Assembly: GCA_021158195.1 (NCBI GenBank) | Contig: JAGGVA010000019.1 | Location: 1-17,114, forward strand | Source: a bacterium | Lineage (GTDB): Bacteria > Patescibacteriota > Minisyncoccia > Minisyncoccales > PEYH01 | Direction of reading: 5' to 3' | Length of the DNA: 17,114 nucleotides | Shown here: piece by piece, positions 6,242 through 12,825 of the stretch | Layout of the letters: the number at the start of each line of letters is the position of its first letter | How positions within the stretch are numbered: the first letter of the stretch is position 1 | Translations under genes and position numbers: made by a program | The notes under the pieces: model-generated | What the model saw: only the letters and a program-made list of their open reading frames with translations | Database searches by the model: none | What the model was told of the DNA's origin: nothing

Positions 6242-9163
6242 ATGAAAAAAGAAAATAACAAAACAGAATATCTTGCTGATTTAAACGAAGAACAGTTAAA
6301 AGCAGTCACTTTTGGGGAGGGCCCTCTTTTGATTATTGCCGGCGCTGGAACAGGAAAAACAACCGTAATTACAAGACGCATCGCCTATCTTATTGAAAAG
6401 AAGAAATTAAAACCCGAAGAAATTTTGGGAGTAACCTTTACAGATAAAGCAGCCGAAGAAATGGAGGAAAGAGTAGACAAACTATTGCCTTATGGATATT
6501 TAGATTTGTGGATTTCTACTTTTCATTCTTTTGCTCAAAGAATCCTCCAAGAACACGGGCTAGATATTGGCATTCCTACTAATTTTAAGGTATTAGACCA
6601 AACAGCCGCATGGCTATTAATAAGACAAAATCTCGAAGAATTTCACCTTGATTATTATAAACCCTTGGGAAACCCTACAAAATTTATCCATGCCTTAATT
6701 GAGCATTTCGCCCGATGTAAAGATCAGGGGATTTATCCCGAAGATTATCTGCAATATGCCTTAAAAATAAAAAAGAAGTCTAAAAATTCTGATATTGACG
6801 AATTAGAGGTCAAAAGAATTCAGGAAGTTGCCCGCGCATACCAAACATATCAAAAAATTCTTTTAGAAAATAATACTTTGGATTTTGGCGATCTTATCAA
6901 TTATACCCTCAAACTTTTCCAAAAAAGACCAAAAATTTTAAAAAAGTACCAGAACCAGTTCAAATACATTTTAGTTGACGAATTTCAAGACACAAATTGG
7001 GCTCAGTATGAGTTGGTAAAATTGTTGGCTAAACCGCACAATAATATAACTGTATGTGCTGACGATGATCAAGCCGTCTATAGATGGAGGGGTGCCTCTT
7101 TCAATAATGTAATTCGTTTTAAAAAGGACTATCCAAAAGCAAAAGAGATTTTTCTAGTAAAAAACTATCGCTCCACTCAAGATATTCTTAATCTTGCTTA
7201 TAAATTTATTCAACTGAACAATCCCGATAGATTAGAGTATCAATTAAAAAAACAAAAAGAAGAAAAAGGAGAAGGTGATATTAAAATTATTAGTAAACAA
7301 CTTATCGCTCAAACCAAGGAAAAAGGCATCATAGAACACCTTCATTTCAAAACTTTAGAAGAAGAAGTTCGGGGAGTGGTAGACAAGATAGAAGAACTTT
7401 ATAAAAAGGGAATTGCTAATTCTTTTTCAGATTTTGCCATTCTTGTCCGCTCAAACAATGCTGCTACTCCTTTTTCTAAAGAACTTGAAAGAAGGGGGAT
7501 TCCGTATCAGTTTTTGGCTTCCCGGGGATTATATTTGCAACCGGTTATCCTTGATACTATTTCTTACTTTAAACTACTAGACAATTATCACGAAAACTCC
7601 GCGGTTTTCAGAATACTCAATTCACCTGTCTTAAACATACCCGCAGAAGAAATAGCAAAAATTACCCATAAAAGTAAAATAAAAGCCCAATCAATTTACG
7701 AAACCCTAAAAGAAATTAAACAGTTTTCCGATATTACCTCGGAGACAAAAGATAAAGTTAAAAAATTTCTTGGCATTATAAAAAAACATACTGAACTTGC
7801 CAGATCAAAAAATGTAAGCGCGATATTTGTGTATTTTCTAAACGATACAGGCTATCTTTCTTATTTAGTTAAAAATAATAGATATAAGGAAATAAAACTC
7901 CTTTCTCAGTTTTTTGATAAAATTAAGGAGTTTGAGCAAAGCCAAACAGAACCCACCCTCAAAAATTTCATAGAACTTTTAAATATGGAACTTGAATCGG
8001 GCGAAACCGGAGCTTTAGAGTTTGATATAGAAGAAGGTCCTGAAACAGTCAAAATAATGACTGTTCACTCAGCAAAAGGGTTAGAATTCAAATATGTCTT
8101 TCTGGTAAATCTGGTTGATAAAAGATTTCCCACAATAGAGAGAAAAGAGCCAATCGAAATTCCAGAAGATTTAATAAAAGATATTTTGCCTCAAGGCGAT
8201 TATCATTTACAGGAAGAGCGGCGACTTTTTTATGTAGGAATTACCAGAGCCAAACGCGGGGTTTTCTTTACTTCGGCAGAAAATTATGGAGGCACCAGAA
8301 AAAAGAAACCTTCAAGATTTTTATATGAACTAGGAATTCTCAAAAACCAGACGAGCCCGGAACAAAAACCTCTTTTCACAATTTCAAAACCGCAAAAAGT
8401 TTCTTCAAAAGAAAAAATAATCCTTCCTCCATATTTCTCTTATACTCAAATAGCCGCTTTTCAAAAATGCCCCTTGCAATATAAATTTGCCCATATTCTG
8501 GCTGTCCCTCGAGCAGGCAGCGCCACTCTAAGTTTTGGAAAAACAATCCATAATACTCTTTTTAGGTTTGTTAAAGAATATACGCAAAACAAACAGATTT
8601 CTCTCGACTTACTCTACCAGATTTATAACGAAGAATGGATCGACGAATGGTATGAGTCCCAAACACACAAAGAAGAATATTATAAACTAGGAAAAAACTC
8701 CTTAAAATTATTTTTTGATCGCTTTCAACAAAAATCTCCTAAAATAAAAGAAATTAATGGAAAACCTGCTTTAGAATTGCCTTTTAAGCTTAAAATAGGG
8801 GAATTTATTATAATAGGAAAAATTGATAGAATAGATGAATTGCCGGACAAAACAATAGAAATCGTGGATTATAAAACCGGTAACCCAAAAGAAAAACTCA
8901 ACACCGAAGAAAAAGAGCAACTTTTGATATACCAACTTGCGGCCGAAGAAGTTTTAAATTTATCCCCCTCTAAACTAACATATTATTATTTAGATGCTGA
9001 TAAAGAGTTAACCTTTCCACCTATTCAAGAAAAAGAAAAATTCAAACAAAAGATTTTAGAAATTCTAAAAAGCATTCAAGAAAGCAATTTTGAGCCCACG
9101 CCGGGATACCACTGCAAATACTGTGACTTTAAACACATTTGCGAATTTAGAAAAGAAAATTAA
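6242..9163 (+). CDS. UvrD/PcrA-type superfamily 1 helicase fused to a Cas4/AddB-like iron-sulfur nuclease
   Basis: This 973-residue DNA repair enzyme joins a 3'-5' helicase to a nuclease. Helicase motifs in order: Q motif LNEEQLKAV (14-22), Walker A GAGTGKT (34-40), motif II VDEFQD (245-250), motif III ADDDQAVYRWRGA (273-285), motif IV NYRST (308-312), motif V MTVHSAKGLEF (606-616) and motif VI EERRLFYVGITRAKRG (658-673). From about 730 a PD-(D/E)XK nuclease follows: His770 in FGKTIH, Asp862 in GKIDRID, and Asp876/Lys878 in VDYKTG. Cys743, Cys958, Cys961 and Cys967 are spaced as the 4Fe-4S cluster of AddB and Cas4 nucleases. It probably processes double-strand breaks or damaged ends in the manner of RecB/AddAB. 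There is no Shine-Dalgarno sequence; it is a single gene. Confidence 0.95.
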   Translation: MKKENNKTEYLADLNEEQLKAVTFGEGPLLIIAGAGTGKTTVITRRIAYLIEKKKLKPEEILGVTFTDKAAEEMEERVDKLLPYGYLDLWISTFHSFAQRILQEHGLDIGIPTNFKVLDQTAAWLLIRQNLEEFHLDYYKPLGNPTKFIHALIEHFARCKDQGIYPEDYLQYALKIKKKSKNSDIDELEVKRIQEVARAYQTYQKILLENNTLDFGDLINYTLKLFQKRPKILKKYQNQFKYILVDEFQDTNWAQYELVKLLAKPHNNITVCADDDQAVYRWRGASFNNVIRFKKDYPKAKEIFLVKNYRSTQDILNLAYKFIQLNNPDRLEYQLKKQKEEKGEGDIKIISKQLIAQTKEKGIIEHLHFKTLEEEVRGVVDKIEELYKKGIANSFSDFAILVRSNNAATPFSKELERRGIPYQFLASRGLYLQPVILDTISYFKLLDNYHENSAVFRILNSPVLNIPAEEIAKITHKSKIKAQSIYETLKEIKQFSDITSETKDKVKKFLGIIKKHTELARSKNVSAIFVYFLNDTGYLSYLVKNNRYKEIKLLSQFFDKIKEFEQSQTEPTLKNFIELLNMELESGETGALEFDIEEGPETVKIMTVHSAKGLEFKYVFLVNLVDKRFPTIERKEPIEIPEDLIKDILPQGDYHLQEERRLFYVGITRAKRGVFFTSAENYGGTRKKKPSRFLYELGILKNQTSPEQKPLFTISKPQKVSSKEKIILPPYFSYTQIAAFQKCPLQYKFAHILAVPRAGSATLSFGKTIHNTLFRFVKEYTQNKQISLDLLYQIYNEEWIDEWYESQTHKEEYYKLGKNSLKLFFDRFQQKSPKIKEINGKPALELPFKLKIGEFIIIGKIDRIDELPDKTIEIVDYKTGNPKEKLNTEEKEQLLIYQLAAEEVLNLSPSKLTYYYLDADKELTFPPIQEKEKFKQKILEILKSIQESNFEPTPGYHCKYCDFKHICEFRKEN

Positions 9164-9313
9164 ATTTAGAAATCAAACCGGAAGCAGTATCAGGTTTTAG
9201 CAAAAACAATATTCAATTTAGTTGAAACTCTAAATCAATACTTCACAATCAACAAAACCAAGCGGAATCTATTTCTGAAGAAAACTAAAACAAAAAAACT
9301 GCGAGAAAATACC

Positions 9314-9341
9314 TTGATCTTTTTCTAATTAGGGTTATAAT
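9314..9341 (+). promoter_or_regulatory. Predicted promoter of the unknown gene pair
   Basis: TTGATC (9314-9319), a 16-base spacer and a perfect TATAAT (9336-9341). The leader would be about 37 bases, carrying AAGGAG. The rest of the 9164-9385 gap holds no reading frame or hairpin that I can support. Confidence 0.75.
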
Positions 9342-9385
9342 ATTCAAGGATCTTTGAAAAATATTTTTGATAAGGAGTGATAGAA

Positions 9386-9847
9386 ATGAAAAAAGAAAGA
9401 CTAGAGCAGGAGATTAGTAAAGAGCAGGAAGTTAGTGAAGAGTTAGAAAGATTGGTCGAAGAATATCGTGAGGCACGAAAAACAGCGCAAGAGGCAATAC
9501 AAAGGGCTTATAGAGCGCGTCAAAGGATTGTGTCTATCGTCACAAATACTCAGTTTAATCAGGGTACAGACAAACACCCTTTGTATAATACTAAACGGTT
9601 CGCCATCGAATTGATTCCTTATAGAACAGCAAAAGCAATACCATCAGAAATTGTTGCCTGGGTTAGAGCGACTTTTAGTAGTCGAAAAGACAGAGAGGAG
9701 ATGTTGAACGCGTTTTTCCCTAACAAGATTCTGTTAGAAGGACTAAAAATTGCAGAAAAAAGAGGAAAAAATTTCTCAGCCCTTATGAAAAAAGTAAAAA
9801 TAATTACTTCTTGGCGAGTAAAGATCAGAGAAAAGGAGGTCAAATGA
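9386..9847 (+). CDS. Protein of unknown function with N-terminal coiled coil
   Basis: I do not recognise this 153-residue protein. The ATG at 9386 is chosen because AAGGAG (9372-9377) ends eight bases before it; a GTG at 9377 lies inside that binding site. Residues 1 to about 48 are almost all charged or alanine-rich and should form a long helix or coiled coil. The middle (about 55-110) is mixed, with HPLYNTKRFAIELIPYRT and AWVRATFSSRKDREEML, and the tail is strongly basic. There is no signal peptide or membrane segment. Its stop overlaps the next start as ATGA, so the two are translationally coupled. It has its own consensus-like promoter and shares a terminator with its partner, which suggests real, possibly high, expression. 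Confidence 0.8.
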   Translation: MKKERLEQEISKEQEVSEELERLVEEYREARKTAQEAIQRAYRARQRIVSIVTNTQFNQGTDKHPLYNTKRFAIELIPYRTAKAIPSEIVAWVRATFSSRKDREEMLNAFFPNKILLEGLKIAEKRGKNFSALMKKVKIITSWRVKIREKEVK

Positions 9848-10122
9848 AATTAGAAACACGGGGCCCTATAGGGAATATAGTTGAGGTGTATGTTGCGCAA
9901 GGTACAGGCCCAGGATTTTTTCTAAGGTTTCAGAAAAGACCAGGAGAAGAAGAACCTCTCTTGATATTTGTTGGAAGATACGACAAAGAGCGATTATACG
10001 AAGGAGATCTAACTCTTCCACCCGGTCTTCTGGCTCAAGCCCAACAACTTGCCGCAGAACGATTCCAAAAAGCATCTCGCTCTTGTAAGCATATTACCGG
10101 AGAACAGTTGCCGCTCCTTTAG
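9844..10122 (+). CDS. Small protein of unknown function, coupled to the preceding gene
   Basis: I do not recognise this 92-residue protein. The ATG at 9844 is chosen because AAAGGAGGT lies five bases upstream inside the preceding gene; a TTG-started version at 9811 would add 11 residues and put the binding site inside the gene. The sequence looks like a small beta-rich domain: GNIVEVYVAQGTGPGFFLRFQ (11-31), then EEPLLIFVGRYDK (36-48), then a helix rich in alanine and glutamine (LLAQAQQLAAERFQKA). There is no membrane segment or known motif. The four-base ATGA overlap with the preceding gene implies a fixed ratio of the two products, as for partners in a complex. The terminator hairpin starts inside its last codons. 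Confidence 0.8.
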   Translation: MKLETRGPIGNIVEVYVAQGTGPGFFLRFQKRPGEEEPLLIFVGRYDKERLYEGDLTLPPGLLAQAQQLAAERFQKASRSCKHITGEQLPLL

Positions 10123-10140
10123 AGGAGCGGCTTTAATTTT
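10110..10140 (+). terminator. Rho-independent terminator of the unknown gene pair
   Basis: GCCGCTCCT (10110-10118) and AGGAGCGGC (10123-10131) form a nine-pair, GC-rich stem with a four-base loop, followed by TTTAATTTT. The stop codon lies in the loop. Confidence 0.88.
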
Positions 10141-10190
10141 AAAAAATTTTATGATAAGATAAAACAATTATCAATTCTTAATTATTATTT

Positions 10191-10490
10191 ATGAGTTATT
10201 ATTTTGCTATATTAGTTGCCGGTTTTGGCGGAGGAACAATAAGAGGACTAATGGGTTATCTGAAACATCAGTTTTCTTATAAAAATGTTGGTTTTAATGT
10301 TTTTTATTTTCTTGCCGTTGTTTTTATTTCAGGAGTGATTGGAGTATTGTGTGCTGCAGCAATTAAAGAATTGGGATTAACAATTAAGGGAGTTGAATAT
10401 TTTTCGCCGGCCTTGGCTTTTGTAGTAGGTTATGCCGGCGGCGATTTTTTAGAAGGTGTTTATAAAATTATTATTAAGAAAATAAAATGA
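10191..10490 (+). CDS. Small membrane protein, possibly holin-like
   Basis: The 99-residue protein has three predicted membrane segments (about 3-24, 36-58 and 69-90) and a basic end (KIIIKKIK). It is glycine-rich, with GFGGGTIRG (11-19) and SPALAFVVGYAGGDFLEG (72-89). The last segment resembles the GYxGxxLLE-type end of superfamily III (LydA-like) phage holins, but this is from memory of family style and is weak. No lysin gene is nearby. No Shine-Dalgarno sequence is evident. Its stop codon overlaps the start of the nuclease gene as ATGA, so the two are translated together; a membrane partner for that nuclease is an alternative role. Confidence 0.75.
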   Translation: MSYYFAILVAGFGGGTIRGLMGYLKHQFSYKNVGFNVFYFLAVVFISGVIGVLCAAAIKELGLTIKGVEYFSPALAFVVGYAGGDFLEGVYKIIIKKIK

Positions 10491-11263
10491 ATAACTGGCT
10501 CTCTTTAGAGGAATTTAAAAGAAAATATGGTCATATGGTCAGGGATTTATGGGTGCCCCGAGTAACTGCTATTACCGAGATCATTGCAAAACCCGGCCTT
10601 TTAAGATATTATGCTGCTCAGGAAAATTTCGCTGCTGCCCAGAGAAAACTTAGAAATTCTGCCAATTGGGGAACTTTAACCCATCAAACAATTGAAGAAA
10701 TTTTAAAAGGAAGAAAACCCGAAATTCATCCAAAAATTTTACCCTCAATTGAGGCATTTTTGGAATGGAAATCTCAACATCAGATTGTAGTGTTAGACCC
10801 GGAACACGATATCGAAAAATTTGTTTTCCATCCCGAACAATTATATGCAGGTAGAATGGATGCTCTGGTAGAAATTGATGGAGTTTTGGGAATCTTAGAT
10901 ATAAAAACAGGTACAGGAATTTGGGAAGAATATTTTCTTCAAACTGCGGCTTATCTAGAAGCATATAATAATCTTGTTCCTGAGAAAGAAAGAGCAAAAA
11001 CAAGATGGATTATAAGAGTAGATCAGTATCAAGAATGCTTAATTTGCGGAGCAAAAAGAAGGGAGAAAAGCGGGGAAGGAGTAATTAAAGGAGGAAATCC
11101 TTTTTGCCAGCATCAGTTTAGCGAACCTAAGGGGTTTGTAGAATTTAGAGAACTGCCTGATTTCGAAAATGATATTTCGGCGTTTTTGCACGCAAAAAAT
11201 CTCTGGGAGTGGTATCACAGAGAATACTTAAAACAAATTAAAAACTATCCAAAATTTAAATAA
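10487..11263 (+). CDS. Stand-alone PD-(D/E)XK superfamily nuclease with a zinc-ribbon-like insertion
   Basis: This 258-residue protein carries a RecB/Cas4-type nuclease core. Key positions are His66 in WGTLTHQTIEE, Asp125 in YAGRMDALVE, Asp138 and Lys140 in LDIKTG, and Gln152 in FLQTAAYLEAY, the QxxxY motif of RecB-like nucleases. Between the core and the C-terminus, Cys184, Cys187, Cys207 and His209 (CxxC then CxH) could bind a metal; the four-cysteine pattern of the Cas4 iron-sulfur cluster is not present. It is close in style to small phage and Patescibacteria RecB-family exonucleases. No helicase is adjoined. It overlaps the membrane protein gene by four bases and depends on it for translation, as no separate binding site is visible. 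Confidence 0.85.
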   Translation: MNNWLSLEEFKRKYGHMVRDLWVPRVTAITEIIAKPGLLRYYAAQENFAAAQRKLRNSANWGTLTHQTIEEILKGRKPEIHPKILPSIEAFLEWKSQHQIVVLDPEHDIEKFVFHPEQLYAGRMDALVEIDGVLGILDIKTGTGIWEEYFLQTAAYLEAYNNLVPEKERAKTRWIIRVDQYQECLICGAKRREKSGEGVIKGGNPFCQHQFSEPKGFVEFRELPDFENDISAFLHAKNLWEWYHREYLKQIKNYPKFK

Positions 11264-11268
11264 AAAAT

Positions 11269-11301
11269 AAATTCAAAATTAAAAATTCAAAATTAAAAAT
11301 C
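11269..11301 (+). repeat. AT-rich direct repeat before the HEPN gene
   Basis: Two head-to-tail copies of AATTCAAAATTAAA, period 14, reach to the base before the HEPN start codon. The same motif reappears beyond the HD gene (12648-12700) and inverted at 12789-12816. No ribosome binding site is present in it. Confidence 0.8.
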
Positions 11302-11682
11302 ATGAAAACAGATTTCTTAAAAAAACGAGCCCAAGAATTTACAAGAGATGCAGAACTGGCAATAAAAGAGAGAAGATGGAACTCTGCTGCATTTCATTTA
11401 GAACAGGTGTGTCAATTACTATTAAAACATTATTTGTTTCTTAAATGGAAAGATTTTCCGAAAACCCATTCTTTAAGAGAACTTCTGATAGAACTAAAAA
11501 GAGCTTATACAAAAAACAAGAGAAAAATTGAAAAATTTATCAAAGAAAATGAACATACAATTGGAGATTTAGAGCAAGCATATATTACTTCGCGATACCT
11601 GCCTGTTGAGTTTAACGAAAAACAAGTTAAAGAAATGGAGAGATTTAAAAATAAATTATTGGCTTTACTTAAAAAATTATGA
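11302..11682 (+). CDS. HEPN domain protein of a HEPN/nucleotidyltransferase pair
   Basis: The 126-residue helical protein matches the HEPN family PF05168: an N-terminal RAQEFTRDAELAIKERRW helix, then AAFHLEQVCQLLLKHYLF (29-46), PKTHSLRELL (53-62) and the C-terminal AYITSRYLP (93-101). HEPN proteins pair with minimal nucleotidyltransferases (MNT) in toxin-antitoxin-like modules. The RNase-type motif Rx4-6H is not present at the usual place: Arg98-Tyr99 is there but no histidine follows. So RNase toxicity is doubtful, and it may be a non-catalytic partner as in HI0074-type pairs. Its TGA stop overlaps the MNT ATG by four bases. It lies right after an AT-rich repeat without a Shine-Dalgarno sequence. 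Confidence 0.88.
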   Translation: MKTDFLKKRAQEFTRDAELAIKERRWNSAAFHLEQVCQLLLKHYLFLKWKDFPKTHSLRELLIELKRAYTKNKRKIEKFIKENEHTIGDLEQAYITSRYLPVEFNEKQVKEMERFKNKLLALLKKL

Positions 11683-12032
11683 AAAAAAACTTTGGTTTCA
11701 CAGATTATTTAATCCAAAAAGAAAAGGAACAGAGGAAATTTTTTCAAAATTATTTGAAATATGCAAAAGAGATTAAAAAAGTTGCTCAAAAAGAATTAGG
11801 AAAAGTAAGAGTGATTGTTTTTGGATCCGTTCTTAAAAAAGAAGAGGTACCTCAAGATATTGATATTCTGGTAATTTCTCCAAAATTTAATGATTACAAA
11901 AAAAGAAGAGAGTTGTTGTGTAAGATGTGGAGAAAATTTGGGGATTTTTCGCCCTTTGAGTTTCATTTGATAACGCCAGAGGATTATAAAGAGTGGTATA
12001 AAAATTTTATTAAAGAAAAAATTGAAGTTTAA
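11679..12032 (+). CDS. Minimal nucleotidyltransferase (MNT), partner of the HEPN protein
   Basis: The 117-residue protein has the polymerase-beta nucleotidyltransferase signature: VIVFGS (45-50) followed, after nine residues, by DID with Asp60 and Asp62, the metal-binding pair. The third carboxylate, usually Asp on a later strand, is probably Glu94 in PFEFHLIT. MNT partners studied elsewhere modify their HEPN toxin by adding AMP; here that is inference. An N-terminal helical, basic stretch (about 10-40) precedes the fold. It overlaps the HEPN gene by four bases, the usual arrangement. A palindromic repeat with no T-tract follows, so the operon end is not marked. Confidence 0.88.
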   Translation: MKKNFGFTDYLIQKEKEQRKFFQNYLKYAKEIKKVAQKELGKVRVIVFGSVLKKEEVPQDIDILVISPKFNDYKKRRELLCKMWRKFGDFSPFEFHLITPEDYKEWYKNFIKEKIEV

Positions 12033-12041
12033 CAAAAACCC

Positions 12042-12070
12042 AATGGAACGAGAACTGTTCTCATTCCATT
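12042..12070 (+). repeat. Dispersed palindromic repeat, second locus
   Basis: A 29-base near-perfect palindrome (14-base arms 12042-12055 and 12057-12070, one mismatch). Its core GAACGAGAACTGTTCTC (12046-12062) is identical to 5756-5772. No T-run follows on the plus strand, so it is not an intrinsic terminator. Confidence 0.85.
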
Positions 12071-12092
12071 ATAGAGAAATTAAAAGAAGTTT

Positions 12093-12647
12093 ATGACAAA
12101 AGAAGAGGCGATAAATTTTTTAAAAGAGAATATTCAAACTCCAAATCTTATTAAACATTCTTTGGCTGTTGGGGCAATAATGAGGGCTTTAGCAGAAAAA
12201 TTTGGCAAGGACCCAGAAAAATGGGAGATTTGCGGGCTTTTGCATGATATTGATTATGAGAAAACAAAGAATAATCCCGCGGAGCATTCTTTAATTGGAG
12301 CAAAAATGCTTCAAGAAAAAGGATTGGATGCAGAAATTGTTGAAGCGGTAAAAACGCATAATGAAGCGCACGGAATTAAGCCTCAAAGTTTAATGGCAAA
12401 AGCATTATATGTTTGTGATCCTTTATCAGGTTTAATTGTTGCAGCAACTTTAGTTCTGCCCTCTAAAAAACTGCAAGATTTAACCGCCCAAAATGTCTTA
12501 AATAGATTTAAAGAGAAATCTTTTGCAAGAGGGGCAAATAGGGAAATTATTAAAAAGTGCCAAGATTATTTAAATCTTTCGTTAGAAGAATTTGTTGAAA
12601 TTGCACTAAAGGCGATGCAGGAAATAAGCGAAGAACTGGGATTATAG
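12093..12647 (+). CDS. HD-superfamily hydrolase, COG2316/HDIG type
   Basis: A 184-residue soluble protein of the HD phosphohydrolase superfamily. His22 (LIKHSLAVGAIM), the His51-Asp52 pair in GLLHDIDYE, His65 (PAEHSLIGA), His89 and His93 (KTHNEAHG) and Asp109 in CDPLSG are the expected metal ligands. The remainder, including VLPSKKLQDL (122-130), RFKEKSFARGANRE (138-151) and the AMQEISEELGL ending, fits the conserved family COG2316, whose substrate is unknown. Proteins with this core hydrolyse nucleotide or other phosphate esters. It has only a weak AAAAGAAG upstream. It lies downstream of the HEPN/MNT pair on the same strand with 60 bases between, so co-transcription is possible but a functional tie is not shown. 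Confidence 0.9.
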   Translation: MTKEEAINFLKENIQTPNLIKHSLAVGAIMRALAEKFGKDPEKWEICGLLHDIDYEKTKNNPAEHSLIGAKMLQEKGLDAEIVEAVKTHNEAHGIKPQSLMAKALYVCDPLSGLIVAATLVLPSKKLQDLTAQNVLNRFKEKSFARGANREIIKKCQDYLNLSLEEFVEIALKAMQEISEELGL

Positions 12648-12816
12648 AAATTAAAAATTCAAAATTAAAAATTAAAAATTGCAGTTAAAAATTCAAAATG
12701 GACAATTATAGCTCAAGGCTATATAAGCAGCATTTTAGCCAAAAATTTTTTAACTTTAAAAATAATTAATTTTAAACTTTGAATTGAAATTTTGAATTTT
12801 TAACTTTTAATTTTGA
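12648..12816 (+). repeat. AT-rich inverted-repeat element between the HD and EndoQ genes
   Basis: The left side holds repeats of TTAAAAATTCAAAATT (12651-12700). AGTTAAAAATTCAAAAT at 12683-12699 has a perfect 17-base inverted copy at 12789-12805. The interior holds a TATAGC/GCTATA hairpin (12707-12712 with 12718-12723). The whole 178-base gap lacks any reading frame. It resembles a small non-coding mobile element or a decayed repeat, and it leaves EndoQ without a visible ribosome binding site. Confidence 0.7.
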
Positions 12817-12825
12817 ACTACTTTT

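Noticed and set aside
9377..9385. GTG start for the first unknown gene, and a TTG start at 9811 for the second
   Set aside because: The GTG lies in the Shine-Dalgarno sequence itself, and the TTG start would put the second gene's AGGAGGT site inside its coding region. The ATGs at 9386 and 9844 fit both sites.
10191..11263. Phage remnant based on a holin-like protein plus nuclease
   Set aside because: No lysin, capsid, terminase or integrase gene is nearby, and the holin resemblance is weak; kept only as a possibility in the features.
11374..11397. Arg25 to His32 in the HEPN protein fitting an Rx6H pattern
   Set aside because: It lies in the first helical region, not at the C-terminal position where the catalytic HEPN motif is found.
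11269..12700. Short repeats suggesting a CRISPR array
   Set aside because: The repeats are low-complexity AT motifs placed head to tail without unique spacers, and no cas gene is present.
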